Shown: positions 1 to 7,306 of the stretch, one piece after another
Position numbering within the stretch: the stretch's first letter is position 1
Layout: the number at the start of each line of letters is the position of its first letter
DNA from: Firmicutes bacterium UBA4882
Lineage (GTDB): Bacteria; Bacillota; UBA4882
Reading direction: 5' to 3'
NCBI GenBank assembly: GCA_002399265.1
Contig: DHDG01000011.1
Location: 3,052 to 43,029, forward strand
Length of the DNA stretch: 39,978 bases
The notes under the pieces: model-generated
The model's input: only the letters and a program-made list of their open reading frames with translations
Databases searched by the model: none
Told to the model about the DNA's origin: nothing
Program-made: the position numbers and the translations under genes

Positions 1-608
1 TGTTTATAGTCATCGTGATCATTGCGGCAATCCTTACGCTGGTAATTGTTGATCGGCGTTTGCGGCCTACACTCCTTCAAATTGCGGAAATGAGGGCACA
101 GGTGATTGCCACGCGTGCGATTAATCAGGCGATTAGCGATAAAATTGCCGGCGGCATCAGGTATGATGATCTTTTTTCGATCAAGACCGACAGCCGGGGA
201 AAAATCGTCATGCTGCAGCAAAACACGGCCGAAGTAAACCGATTGGCGTCACAGGCGACGATTGCCGTTCAGGAAACGTTAAGGCAGATCAGTCATGAAC
301 GCATTGATATTCCTCTCGGTCAAATTCTCGGCAGCCAGCTGCTGGCCTCGTATGGACCGATGATTACTGTCATGGTAGTGCCTTTAGGAGCAGTTTCTAC
401 CAGGGTGATTGATCGTTTCGAGCACGAAGGCATCAATCAGACCAGACACCGGATTTATCTAGAAATAACCGGGCAAATCCGTATTGTGGTGCCCCTGATC
501 AGTTCGAACGTTAAAGTGGTCGCCGAAGTTCCGATTACGGATGCCACAGTGCTGGGGGAGGTGCCGCAAGTCTATTTAAATGCTGATCAAAAAAATTCGC
601 AACCATAA
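1..608 (+). CDS. yunB: Sporulation protein YunB, 5' end cut by window
   Basis: The reading frame is open to the left edge, so the true start lies outside the window. The visible N-terminal part is a hydrophobic stretch (FIVIVIIAAILTLVIVD), a single membrane anchor, followed by the YunB-like sequence LRPTLLQIAEMRA and a conserved block around GQILGSQLLASYGP. About 200 residues are visible; the Bacillus protein is roughly 250, so some 50 N-terminal residues are probably missing. In Bacillus subtilis yunB is a mother-cell (sigma-E) gene needed for efficient sporulation; its biochemical role is not known. It converges on prs, with a hairpin between them. Family assignment rests on overall resemblance and is fairly secure. 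Confidence 0.8.
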   Translation, partial: FIVIVIIAAILTLVIVDRRLRPTLLQIAEMRAQVIATRAINQAISDKIAGGIRYDDLFSIKTDSRGKIVMLQQNTAEVNRLASQATIAVQETLRQISHERIDIPLGQILGSQLLASYGPMITVMVVPLGAVSTRVIDRFEHEGINQTRHRIYLEITGQIRIVVPLISSNVKVVAEVPITDATVLGEVPQVYLNADQKNSQP

Positions 609-613
609 ATGTA

Positions 614-647
614 AAGCCCTGCCAGCTCAAAAAAGGTGACAGGGCTT
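614..647. terminator. Hairpin between convergent yunB and prs
   Basis: AAGCCCTG (614-621) pairs with CAGGGCTT (640-647). It lies between the stop codons of two converging genes. Neither side has a real T-tract, so it is at best a weak bidirectional terminator. Confidence 0.5.
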
Positions 648-678
648 ATGAAAAATATTTGTTGTTACATTGCGTCGC

Positions 679-1626
679 TTAATCAAACAAAACGCTTACA
701 GAAACACCGTGATGGATCCGGCGAATGGCATCACCCAGTAGTGGGGCGATTGAGAGTACCACAAATTTGTTAATTTTCTTTTGCGGCGGCAAAGCAATGG
801 AATTGGTAATGACAACTTCACTAATCGGTTCATATTGCAGCCTTTCGATAGCCGGATCCGAAAAAACACCATGCGTCGCCAGGACGTGGATTTCCGGCCT
901 GGCACCGCGATCCAGCAAAGCTCTCGAAACCTGCATCAGACTACCACCAGTATCAATAATATCTTCAATGATAATCGGGGTTTTGTCTTTGACGTCTCCG
1001 ATAAAAGTAGTCATTTCAGCTACATTGTGTGCTGTCCGGCGTTTGTACATTACACCGATTGGCAGATCCAGCCGGGTAGCCAGTTTCTCAGCTTTCTTGA
1101 CGCCGCCCGCATCGGCAGATATGATTACCGGATTACTGATCTGTTTTTGTGAACAGTAATGCGCCAGCATCGGAAGGGCGGTCAGATGGTCGACAGGGAT
1201 GTTAAAGAACCCCTGAATGGCCGGTGAATGAAGATCCAAAGTAATAATTCTCTCAGCACCAGTGGCGGTAAGAATATCCGCAACCATACGGGCCGTAATG
1301 GGCTCGCGGGGAGCATCCTTTTTCTCCTGGCGGGCATATCCGTAATAAGGGATAACAACGGTTATGCGGCCAGCCGAAGCTCTCCTGGCGGCGTCAATCA
1401 TGATCAATAATTCCATAATGTTTTCATTAACAGGGTAAGAAAGCGGCTGCAGAATAAAAACGTCCACACCGCGAATGCTCTCCTCGTATTTGACATAGAT
1501 TTCTCCACAGGCAAAACGGGAGATCATGACTTCGCCGAGCGCGATACCTAGAAAGTCAGCAATTTCCTGACCTAGTTGGGGATTGGCAGTGCCAGTAAAT
1601 AATTTCATCTTAGTAAACTGACTCAA
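679..1626 (-). CDS. prs: Ribose-phosphate pyrophosphokinase (PRPP synthetase)
   Basis: Makes 5-phosphoribosyl 1-diphosphate from ribose 5-phosphate and ATP in the cytosol, feeding purine, pyrimidine, histidine and NAD synthesis. Visible family features are the start MKLFTGTANPQLGQEIADFLG, the divalent-metal/ATP region DLHSPAIQGFFNIPVDHL and the PRPP-binding loop IIIEDIIDTGGS near the C-terminus. The frame extends upstream to 1659, but AGGAGGT (1634-1640) sits 7 bases before a TTG at 1626. That gives a 315-residue protein beginning M-SQFTKMKLF, the usual family length. An ATG at 1608 is a second option but is too far from the ribosome site. Single gene, separated from rpmB upstream by a hairpin terminator. 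Confidence 0.96.
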   Translation of the reverse strand: MSQFTKMKLFTGTANPQLGQEIADFLGIALGEVMISRFACGEIYVKYEESIRGVDVFILQPLSYPVNENIMELLIMIDAARRASAGRITVVIPYYGYARQEKKDAPREPITARMVADILTATGAERIITLDLHSPAIQGFFNIPVDHLTALPMLAHYCSQKQISNPVIISADAGGVKKAEKLATRLDLPIGVMYKRRTAHNVAEMTTFIGDVKDKTPIIIEDIIDTGGSLMQVSRALLDRGARPEIHVLATHGVFSDPAIERLQYEPISEVVITNSIALPPQKKINKFVVLSIAPLLGDAIRRIHHGVSVSVLFD

Positions 1627-1745
1627 TTCAGGGACCTCCTCCGGATGTTCAAAGACCATTATTTAATAAGCCGTTTGTTTCCTTCAGGGCAAACTGAAAA
1701 GTGCCATTTATATTTATAGTATTTACAGAGCAATTAAGCAATAGA

Positions 1746-1771
1746 GAAACCCAAGATCGCTCTTGGGTTTC
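1746..1771 (-). terminator. rpmB terminator
   Basis: Perfect 11-bp stem: GAAACCCAAGA (1746-1756), loop TCGC, TCTTGGGTTTC (1761-1771), four bases after the rpmB stop. The following minus-strand sequence is T-rich but interrupted (TCTATTG). Confidence 0.75.
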
Positions 1772-1774
1772 CGT

Positions 1775-1966
1775 TTATACTGTACGGGTGATTTTGCCTG
1801 AGCGCAGGCAGCGGGTACATACTTTAATGCGTTTGGGAGAGCCGTCGATGAGGGCCTTGATTTGATGTAAATTTGGCTTCCAGGTACGATGGGTCTTATT
1901 TTCAGCGTGACTTACGTTATTTCCACTCATCCGGTTCTTACCGCAAATATCACAACGATATGCCAA
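1775..1966 (-). CDS. rpmB: 50S ribosomal protein L28
   Basis: Small basic protein of the large ribosomal subunit. The sequence AYRCDICGK, then NNVSHAENKTHRTWKPNLHQI and KVCTRCLRSGKI, is diagnostic; the CxxC pairs (CDIC and CTRC) are the zinc-ribbon type cysteines. The start is TTG at 1966, placed 7 bases after AGGAGGT, which gives the normal 63 residues; an ATG further upstream at 2008 would add a tail foreign to the family. Transcribed away from asp23. In Bacillus rpmB lies beside the asp23-like yloU and fakA-like yloV genes, and that neighbourhood is kept here, although rpmB is divergent. Confidence 0.97.
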   Translation of the reverse strand: MAYRCDICGKNRMSGNNVSHAENKTHRTWKPNLHQIKALIDGSPKRIKVCTRCLRSGKITRTV

Positions 1967-2012
1967 TCCTGGCACCTCCTTCTTGTGGCAACCCCAAATA
2001 AAGTACATAGCT

Positions 2013-2041
2013 ATTTTAGCATAAAGCGATCCTTAGGGCAA
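2013..2041 (-). promoter_or_regulatory. Sigma-A promoter of rpmB
   Basis: On the minus strand TTGCCC (plus 2036-2041), a 17-base spacer, then TAAAAT (plus 2013-2018), about 45 bases before the rpmB start codon. Confidence 0.6.
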
Positions 2042-2107
2042 GCAGACGTTGACAACTCTGTGCATTCTTTTTTGATTAAGCACAAATTAAGGGGTTTAGC
2101 TGGTTTT

Positions 2108-2136
2108 TTGACATGAAGACAGTTTCAGAGTAAAAT
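2108..2136 (+). promoter_or_regulatory. Sigma-A promoter for the asp23-fakA operon
   Basis: TTGACA (2108-2113), exactly 17 bases, TAAAAT (2131-2136). It is nearly consensus and points toward the small ORF at 2167 and asp23. It leaves a leader of about 160 bases before asp23. The 338-base gap between rpmB and asp23 holds this promoter, the rpmB promoter and the small ORF; I see nothing else in it. Confidence 0.75.
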
Positions 2137-2166
2137 AAAGCGAACCTTTCATTTGCAGGAGGGAAT

Positions 2167-2253
2167 TTGCTGTTACAAAAAATTGTAAGATTATGGGAAA
2201 GATTTTTGAAGGAAAACCAGTTTGATTATCGAATAATGTTACGGCTCATTTAA
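2167..2253 (+). CDS. Possible 28-residue small protein
   Basis: TTG-initiated frame of 28 codons ending in TAA. AGGAGG (2157-2162) lies 4 bases before the TTG, which is shorter than ideal spacing. The frame begins about 24 bases after the likely transcription start of the promoter at 2108-2136. The predicted peptide (MLLQKIVRLWERFL followed by KENQFDYRIMLRLI) would form an amphipathic, positively charged helix. In Bacillus the small spoVM gene lies next to rpmB, but this peptide does not resemble SpoVM. It may be chance, or a leader peptide. No family recognised. Confidence 0.3.
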   Translation: MLLQKIVRLWERFLKENQFDYRIMLRLI

Positions 2254-2304
2254 AGACAAGCACCCGCATTTTCATTTTCGGACATCGCTAAAGGAGTGAA
2301 GCTT

Positions 2305-2697
2305 GTGGACAAAGAGACTCGCCTGCAGGCGTTGGGCCTCGCACCCGCGCTTGGGGGAATCTTTATCTCGTCAGAAGCTATTGCAATGATTGCTGGAATT
2401 GCTGCCATGGAGTGTTACGGAATTGTCGGCATGTCTTCCCGCACATTGCAGGATGGCATTGCAGAATTGCTGGGGCGCGAGAATCTGACTAGAGGCATTG
2501 AAGTCGAAATTGATGGAGACAGTGTGATAATTGACCTTTATGTAATCTTGGAATATGGCGTCAAAATCAACGAAGTCGCTCAGAATGTAATCAGTCGGGT
2601 CAAGTATACTATAGAAACCCAATTAGGGCTCAAAGCGGATCGAGTCAATGTCAATGTCCAGGGAGTCCGTATTGGAGTCAAAGCGACAACACGGTGA
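2305..2697 (+). CDS. Asp23/Gls24 family envelope stress protein
   Basis: 130-residue cytosolic protein of the Asp23/YloU family, recognised by SSEAIAMIAGIAAMECYGIVGM, the central IDLYVILEYGVKI strand and the C-terminal VNVNVQGVRI. Members are linked to the cell envelope and alkaline stress response in Firmicutes; the exact function is unsettled. GTG at 2305 is chosen because AAGGAG (2291-2296) is 8 bases upstream; the alternative GTG at 2296 overlaps that site. The stop codon overlaps the region of the fakA ribosome site, and the asp23-fakA pairing is conserved in Firmicutes. Confidence 0.88.
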   Translation: MDKETRLQALGLAPALGGIFISSEAIAMIAGIAAMECYGIVGMSSRTLQDGIAELLGRENLTRGIEVEIDGDSVIIDLYVILEYGVKINEVAQNVISRVKYTIETQLGLKADRVNVNVQGVRIGVKATTR

Positions 2698-2711
2698 GGA
2701 GGGTCTCAGCT

Positions 2712-4337
2712 TTGAGAAACGAGCGCATTGACGGCCAGTCACTTAAGGAATTGCTGGCCGCCGGAACCGCTTTGCTCTATGAACGCAAGGATGTTGTGGA
2801 TTCTCTGAATGTGTTTCCGGTCCCCGATGGAGACACAGGAACCAACATGTATCTTACCTTCGCAGCCGCGATGCGGGAGGTCGAAAAACTCTCCGCCATA
2901 TCGATTAAGACTGTTGTAAACGCAGCTGCTTCTGGTGCGTTAATGGGCGCGCGCGGAAACTCCGGCGTAATCATCTCCCAGATGTTTCGTGGCTTTGCTA
3001 AAGCGGTTGAAGATGAACGCGAACTAGGAACTATTGAAGTTGCCAAAGGAATTGAAGGGGCTAGCCGTGTTGCCTATCAAGCCGTTCGCAAACCTGTTGA
3101 AGGCACAATTTTGACCGTTATTCGCGAAATGGCTAAGAAAGCGGCTGAATCTGCCCGTCAAGGAAAAGATCTGTTTACGATGGCGCAAGAAGTGACTCAG
3201 CATGCAGAACTGGTGCTGCAGCGTACCCCCGATATGCTGCCCACACTCAAAGAAGCTGGTGTTGTTGACGCCGGTGGCCAGGGGCTGCTTTTTGTTGCTC
3301 AGGGGGCAGTATCGCAGCTGCTTGGCACGCCGATTGCTTCGCCGGTGATTCCTGCCATTACAGAGCGGATCATTACTCCTGGCGATAATCTCACTTCCGA
3401 GGAAGAGATTACATTCCATTATTGTACTGAATTTGTTGTTACCGGCGAAAAGATTGATGGCGATGCAATCCGGGCGGAAATTGAGCCCTTGGGTGATTGC
3501 GTATTGGTTGTCGGCGATGAACATACAACCAAAATTCACGTCCATACTAATAACCCGGGACGCGTTTTGGAGTTTGTGGGTATGTATGGCGATCTGCATG
3601 ATGTTTTTATCCATAACATGGTCGATCAAGCCCGGGAAAGGCGTGCCGCGCTGGATAAGGCTGAACCGACCGGTGCGCGTAAGGAAATTGGCATAGTCGC
3701 TGTTGCTGTGGGAGACGGACTCAGCGAGATCTTCAAAGGTCTCGGCGTAGATGTAATCGTTGAGGGCGGCCAGACCATGAACCCCAGTACTGAAGATTTG
3801 GTTCGCGCCGTGGAGCGGGTTCATGCCAAACAAGTCCTGATCCTTCCCAATAACGGTAATGTTATTATGAGCGCCAACCAGGTTAAGGAATTGGTTGATG
3901 TTCCGGTGGCGGTAGTACCTTCGAAATTCCTTCCGCAGGGCATTTCCGCGTTATTGGTATTTAACGAAGCCCAGTCACTGGCTGAAAACCTGCGCGGTAT
4001 GTCGAACGCCATCAAGAATGTCAGCACCATCGAGGTTACCTATGCTGTGCGTGCTACCCAATATAACGGATTTAAGATCGAGGAAGGGGACATTATCGGC
4101 CTTCAGAATGGTGAAATCTTCTCGACCGGTAAAGAACCGGATGCCGTAATGATCGAAGCTCTTCAGAGCACAGTTACGGAAGATTCTTCACTAATTTCCG
4201 TTTATTTCGGGGCCGATGTGCAGCAAGCGGAGGCAGAAGCGTTAAAAGAGAAAATCGCAGCGGCTTTTCCTTCATGCGAAACCGAGGTTTATCGCGGGGG
4301 CCAGCCGCTTTATTATTACATCGCTTCTGTTGAGTAA
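2712..4337 (+). CDS. fakA: Fatty acid kinase, DhaL-type subunit (DAK2/DegV-like)
   Basis: 541-residue ATP-dependent kinase subunit that, in Staphylococcus, phosphorylates fatty acids presented by a FakB (DegV) partner so they can enter phospholipid synthesis. The N-terminal 200 residues form a DhaL nucleotide domain; NVFPVPDGDTGTNM at residues 33-46 carries the Mg-ATP-binding Asp39, Asp41 and Asn45. The C-terminal half is the DegV-like region typical of YloV. No FakB gene is in the window. AGGAGG (2697-2702) lies inside the longest frame, so the TTG at 2712, 9 bases downstream, is preferred over the GTG at 2694. Co-transcribed with asp23. Confidence 0.9.
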   Translation: MRNERIDGQSLKELLAAGTALLYERKDVVDSLNVFPVPDGDTGTNMYLTFAAAMREVEKLSAISIKTVVNAAASGALMGARGNSGVIISQMFRGFAKAVEDERELGTIEVAKGIEGASRVAYQAVRKPVEGTILTVIREMAKKAAESARQGKDLFTMAQEVTQHAELVLQRTPDMLPTLKEAGVVDAGGQGLLFVAQGAVSQLLGTPIASPVIPAITERIITPGDNLTSEEEITFHYCTEFVVTGEKIDGDAIRAEIEPLGDCVLVVGDEHTTKIHVHTNNPGRVLEFVGMYGDLHDVFIHNMVDQARERRAALDKAEPTGARKEIGIVAVAVGDGLSEIFKGLGVDVIVEGGQTMNPSTEDLVRAVERVHAKQVLILPNNGNVIMSANQVKELVDVPVAVVPSKFLPQGISALLVFNEAQSLAENLRGMSNAIKNVSTIEVTYAVRATQYNGFKIEEGDIIGLQNGEIFSTGKEPDAVMIEALQSTVTEDSSLISVYFGADVQQAEAEALKEKIAAAFPSCETEVYRGGQPLYYYIASVE

Positions 4338-4381
4338 CCAGTATTTGCGGCATCCATGGCTGGCGGCCGGAGGTTTTAGGT

Positions 4382-4948
4382 GTGCGCGTCATTTCCGGAC
4401 GATATGGCGGGAGAAAACTCCATACGCCCATCGGCAGTCAGGTGCGACCGACTTCCGACCGCGTGAAAGAGGCTGTTTTTAACATAATAATTGGCCGGCT
4501 GGAAAATGCGATCGTTATGGACATGTTTGCCGGCACGGGTAATTTGGGAATTGAGGCACTTAGCCGTGGAGCGCAAAAGGTTGTCTTTGTTGAACAGAGT
4601 CAAAACAGCCTGAGAACGATCCGTGCGAATCTGGCTGCTTTGGAAATTGCCCCGCAAACATATCAGTTAATTGCAGGGGATGCTTTCAAAGTGGTTGCAC
4701 GCTTAAAAGGAACGCCAGAAGGCTTTGATCTGATATTCGTGGATCCGCCATACGACAAAGGATTTGCTGAAAAGGCGTTGTCTGCCCTGGCAGAAGCGGA
4801 TTTAGTGAAGCCAGACGGTTTGGTGATTGTTGAAACCGCTACCCGTGAGACAGCACCTCAATCACCCTACTTTGAGCTATTGCGGCAGTCTGTATATGGT
4901 GATACAACAATTTGCTTTTTTTGTAAGGCTGCGGAGTCAGGAGTGTAA
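4382..4948 (+). CDS. rsmD: 16S rRNA (guanine966-N2)-methyltransferase
   Basis: 188-residue Rossmann-fold methyltransferase that modifies G966 of 16S rRNA using S-adenosylmethionine. It shows the family start MRVISGRYGGRKL, the RPTSDRVKEAVFN block, the SAM loop DMFAGTGNLGIEALSRGA and the catalytic DPPY in FVDPPYDKG. GTG start with GGAGG (4369-4373) 8 bases upstream. The rsmD-coaD order is common in Firmicutes and is kept here. Confidence 0.95.
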   Translation: MRVISGRYGGRKLHTPIGSQVRPTSDRVKEAVFNIIIGRLENAIVMDMFAGTGNLGIEALSRGAQKVVFVEQSQNSLRTIRANLAALEIAPQTYQLIAGDAFKVVARLKGTPEGFDLIFVDPPYDKGFAEKALSALAEADLVKPDGLVIVETATRETAPQSPYFELLRQSVYGDTTICFFCKAAESGV

Positions 4949-5001
4949 AACCGCCGCAGCCCATAGCTTACGTAAGGCTGCAGCTTGCTGTAGCCCATAG
5001 C
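4924..5001 (+). repeat. Short direct and inverted repeats between rsmD and coaD
   Basis: AGCCCATAGC occurs at 4958-4967 and 4992-5001, and TAAGGCTGC at 4924-4932 and 4973-4981. GCAGCC (4956-4961) can pair with GGCTGC (4976-4981). No T-tract follows, so I do not call it a terminator. Confidence 0.5.
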
Positions 5002-5021
5002 CTACCGGAAGGGTGAATAAA

Positions 5022-5522
5022 GTGCGCACTGCGGTATGTCCGGGAAGTTTCGATCCGGTTACATATGGTCATCTTGATATCATTAAGCGTGGAGCCAAAC
5101 TGTTTGATAAGGTCATCGTTGCTGTAGCCGTCAACCCGGGAAAGACGGCTTTTTTTTCAATGGAAGAGCGCTTGGAAATGATAAAAACCGCTGTTGCAGA
5201 TTATGAAAATGTCAGCGTAGCTTCCTTTGAAGGCCTGCTGACGGACTTTGCCATTCGTAGCGGGGCGATCGCAATTATTCGGGGACTGCGGGCGATGACT
5301 GATTTTGAGTATGAATTTCAGATGTCGCTGATCAATAAACACCTGCAGCCGGACATTGAAACTGTCTACCTGATGACCTGCCACGAATATTCCTTTCTCA
5401 GCTCCAGTGCCGTCAAAGAACTGATTTATTTCGGAGCCGATGTTTCTGCATTTGTGCCGCCGCATGTTGTCGGGCGGCTCAACGCGAAAATCAAACAAAG
5501 TTTGGCCAATGGAGGCAAATAG
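5022..5522 (+). CDS. coaD: Phosphopantetheine adenylyltransferase
   Basis: 166-residue enzyme catalysing the fourth step of coenzyme A synthesis: 4'-phosphopantetheine plus ATP gives dephospho-CoA. The nucleotidyltransferase motif GSFDPVTYGHLD (the TxGH element) is at the N-terminus and the FLSSSAVKEL element, which aligns with the ISSTxxR/K motif, is near the C-terminus; RGLRAMTDFEYEFQM is also typical. GTG at 5022 is favoured over GTG at 5013 because GGAAGGGTG (5007-5015) would overlap the latter and because the protein then begins MRTAVCPGSF like its relatives. Confidence 0.96.
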   Translation: MRTAVCPGSFDPVTYGHLDIIKRGAKLFDKVIVAVAVNPGKTAFFSMEERLEMIKTAVADYENVSVASFEGLLTDFAIRSGAIAIIRGLRAMTDFEYEFQMSLINKHLQPDIETVYLMTCHEYSFLSSSAVKELIYFGADVSAFVPPHVVGRLNAKIKQSLANGGK

Positions 5523-5523
5523 C

Positions 5524-5991
5524 ATGACACAGGGTCTCTTGGGTCTTATTCAGCATATTGAGGACATTGTCGCTTCGGCTTCCCGGATGCCTTTGCTCGG
5601 AAAAGCTTTAGTAGACCCGGACGAATTGCTTGAAGTACTTGAGAAGATTCGCGTGGCTTTGCCGGACGAGATTCATCAGGCGCAATGGGTGGCCAACGAG
5701 AAAGAACGGATCTTTGCGGAGGCCAATGAAGAAGCCCGCAGAATTCGTCGCGAAGCTCAGGATTATGTGAATAGTCTGGTTGCGGATCATCGACTGGTTC
5801 TGGAAGCAGAAAAGCAGGCCGTCTATATTACCAATGAAGCGCAAAAAGAAGCACGGAACATGGTGGCGGAATCGTCGCGTTATGCTGATAAAATGCTTGG
5901 CCAGCTTGAACAGAGTCTGCTGCGAGCTATGGATGTTGTGCGCTCCAGTCGTCAGGAAATGGCCGCTGCTGCGCAGCGGGATGAGGATTGA
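5524..5991 (+). CDS. Uncharacterised coiled-coil protein
   Basis: 155-residue protein with no family I can name. ATG at 5524 is 8 bases after GGAGG (5511-5515) and one base after the coaD stop, so it is co-transcribed with coaD. From about residue 55 on it is highly charged with Ala/Glu/Arg heptads (ERIFAEANEEARRIRREAQ) typical of a long coiled coil. There is no signal peptide or membrane segment. It resembles DivIVA-type or ATP-synthase-b-type helical proteins in composition only. Similar short coiled-coil genes downstream of coaD are plausible in related genomes, but I cannot confirm this. The stop codon overlaps the -35 box of the recA promoter. Confidence 0.75.
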   Translation: MTQGLLGLIQHIEDIVASASRMPLLGKALVDPDELLEVLEKIRVALPDEIHQAQWVANEKERIFAEANEEARRIRREAQDYVNSLVADHRLVLEAEKQAVYITNEAQKEARNMVAESSRYADKMLGQLEQSLLRAMDVVRSSRQEMAAAAQRDED

Positions 5992-6016
5992 CAATAAACA
6001 TAGGGATTGATATAAT
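5988..6016 (+). promoter_or_regulatory. Sigma-A promoter of recA
   Basis: Perfect consensus: TTGACA (5988-5993), 17 bases, TATAAT (6011-6016). A LexA-type box begins 6 bases after the -10, over the transcription start. Confidence 0.88.
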
Positions 6017-6021
6017 CTAAT

Positions 6022-6035
6022 CGAACATATGTTTG
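6022..6035 (+). promoter_or_regulatory. LexA/DinR SOS box of recA
   Basis: CGAACATATGTTTG matches the Gram-positive LexA operator (CGAAC-N4-GTTCG) at all but one position. It sits directly downstream of the -10 element, so bound LexA would block transcription start. Expected regulation: recA induced by DNA damage after LexA self-cleavage. Confidence 0.82.
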
Positions 6036-6106
6036 CCTTTAAAAATGATTTCCTTGCGGCGTCTGCGTCTGAGTACGAGGCGCTCCGGGGCTGGGAGGGT
6101 TTTCGG

Positions 6107-7204
6107 ATGAGTGTTACGGAAAAGCAAAAAGCTCTTGAAATGGCTTTGACACAGATTGAGAAGCAATTTGGCAAAGGGTCCATCATGAAGCTTGGCGAAA
6201 CTAGTGATGCGGTTATCGAGGTCATTCCAACCGGCGCGCTTTCAGTAGATATTGCTCTCGGAGTGGGCGGCGTGCCGCGTGGCAGAATTGTGGAACTCTA
6301 TGGGCCGGAGTCTGCCGGTAAAACAACGGTTGCTTTGCATATTGCAGCCGAAGCACAAAAAGGCGGCGGGATTGCCGCTTATATTGATGTCGAACATGCG
6401 CTGGATCCTTCCTACGCACAAAAATTGGGCGTAGATATCGATAATCTGCTGATCTCGCAGCCAGATACCGGTGAGCAGGCTTTGGAGATCGCCGAGGCGC
6501 TTGTGCGTAGTGGTGCTGTGGATATTGTGGTGGTTGACTCTGTAGCGGCGTTGGCTCCGCGGGCGGAAATCGAAGGCGAGATGGGTGACGCTCATGTCGG
6601 TTTGCAGGCACGGTTAATGTCTCAAGCGCTGCGTAAACTTACCGGGGCAATCAGTAAGTCACGAACCACTGTCATATTTATTAACCAAATCCGCGAAAAA
6701 ATCGGTATCATGTTCGGAAACCCTGAAACTACCCCGGGTGGACGTGCATTAAAGTTCTATTCCTCCGTACGCATGGAAGTTCGCAAAACCGAGACCTTAA
6801 AACAGGGGAGCGAACTGATCGGGATGCGCGTGCGTTGTAAGATCGTAAAGAACAAAGTTGCGCCTCCGTTTAAAGAGGGCGAATTCGATTTAATTTATGG
6901 GGAAGGAATTTCCAAAGCCGGATGCATTTTGGATCAGGCGGTCGATCTCGACATTGTTAATAAGAGCGGCGCATGGTATTCATACAATGAGAACCGTATT
7001 GGGCAGGGCCGCGATAATGCCCGCGATTATTTGAAACAAAATCCGGAAATTATGAAAGAGATTGAAACAAAAGTCCTGGATAAACTGGGACTGAAACGTG
7101 GCGGTTCTGGTAGCGGAGCGGACGGCAAGACTAAGCAGACCAAAAAGGATTCTGAGGCAGAGCCAAGCGCCAAGGCATCCAAAAAAACAACGAGTGCCAA
7201 CTAG
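6107..7204 (+). CDS. recA: Recombinase RecA
   Basis: 365-residue DNA strand-exchange ATPase and LexA co-protease for homologous recombination and SOS. Visible features: N-terminal oligomerisation helix (KALEMALTQIEKQFGKGSIMKLG), Walker A GPESAGKT at 66-73, the DNA-binding loop GGRALKFYSSVRMEVRK, and a Lys/Ser-rich C-terminal tail (TKQTKKDSEAEPSAK) instead of the usual acidic tail. The frame runs upstream to 6029, but that ATG lies inside the LexA box; ATG 6107 follows GGAGGG with 7-base spacing and gives the family start MSVTEKQKALE. recX follows. Confidence 0.98.
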   Translation: MSVTEKQKALEMALTQIEKQFGKGSIMKLGETSDAVIEVIPTGALSVDIALGVGGVPRGRIVELYGPESAGKTTVALHIAAEAQKGGGIAAYIDVEHALDPSYAQKLGVDIDNLLISQPDTGEQALEIAEALVRSGAVDIVVVDSVAALAPRAEIEGEMGDAHVGLQARLMSQALRKLTGAISKSRTTVIFINQIREKIGIMFGNPETTPGGRALKFYSSVRMEVRKTETLKQGSELIGMRVRCKIVKNKVAPPFKEGEFDLIYGEGISKAGCILDQAVDLDIVNKSGAWYSYNENRIGQGRDNARDYLKQNPEIMKEIETKVLDKLGLKRGGSGSGADGKTKQTKKDSEAEPSAKASKKTTSAN

Positions 7205-7237
7205 AAATAAAGCGCTGAGGCTGGTTAACAGACTGCT

Positions 7238-7276
7238 GAGCGCTGCTACTGAGCGCTGTTGCTAAGCGCTGATTCA
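7238..7276 (+). repeat. Three 13-bp tandem repeats after recA
   Basis: Units at 7238-7250, 7251-7263 and 7264-7276 share the core (G/A)AGCGCTG followed by five variable bases; a fourth AGCGCTG lies at 7211. AGCGCT is itself a palindrome. They fill the recA-recX gap, ahead of the recX ribosome site. Confidence 0.7.
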
Positions 7277-7306
7277 CAGAATGCCAATTGAGAGGAGCGG
7301 TCGTGC

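Noticed and set aside
2167..2253. spoVM candidate near rpmB
   Set aside because: Position is suggestive, but the peptide does not resemble SpoVM, so it is kept only as an unnamed small ORF.
3024..3833. Long minus-strand ORF (269 codons) opposite fakA
   Set aside because: It mirrors a clear fakA coding frame, has no ribosome site and no recognisable protein features.
4951..4986. GCAGCC/GGCTGC hairpin as an rsmD terminator
   Set aside because: Six-pair stem with a 14-base loop and no T-tract.
6029..6106. Upstream start for recA at ATG 6029
   Set aside because: This ATG is inside the LexA box and near the transcription start; ATG 6107 has a good ribosome site and matches RecA.
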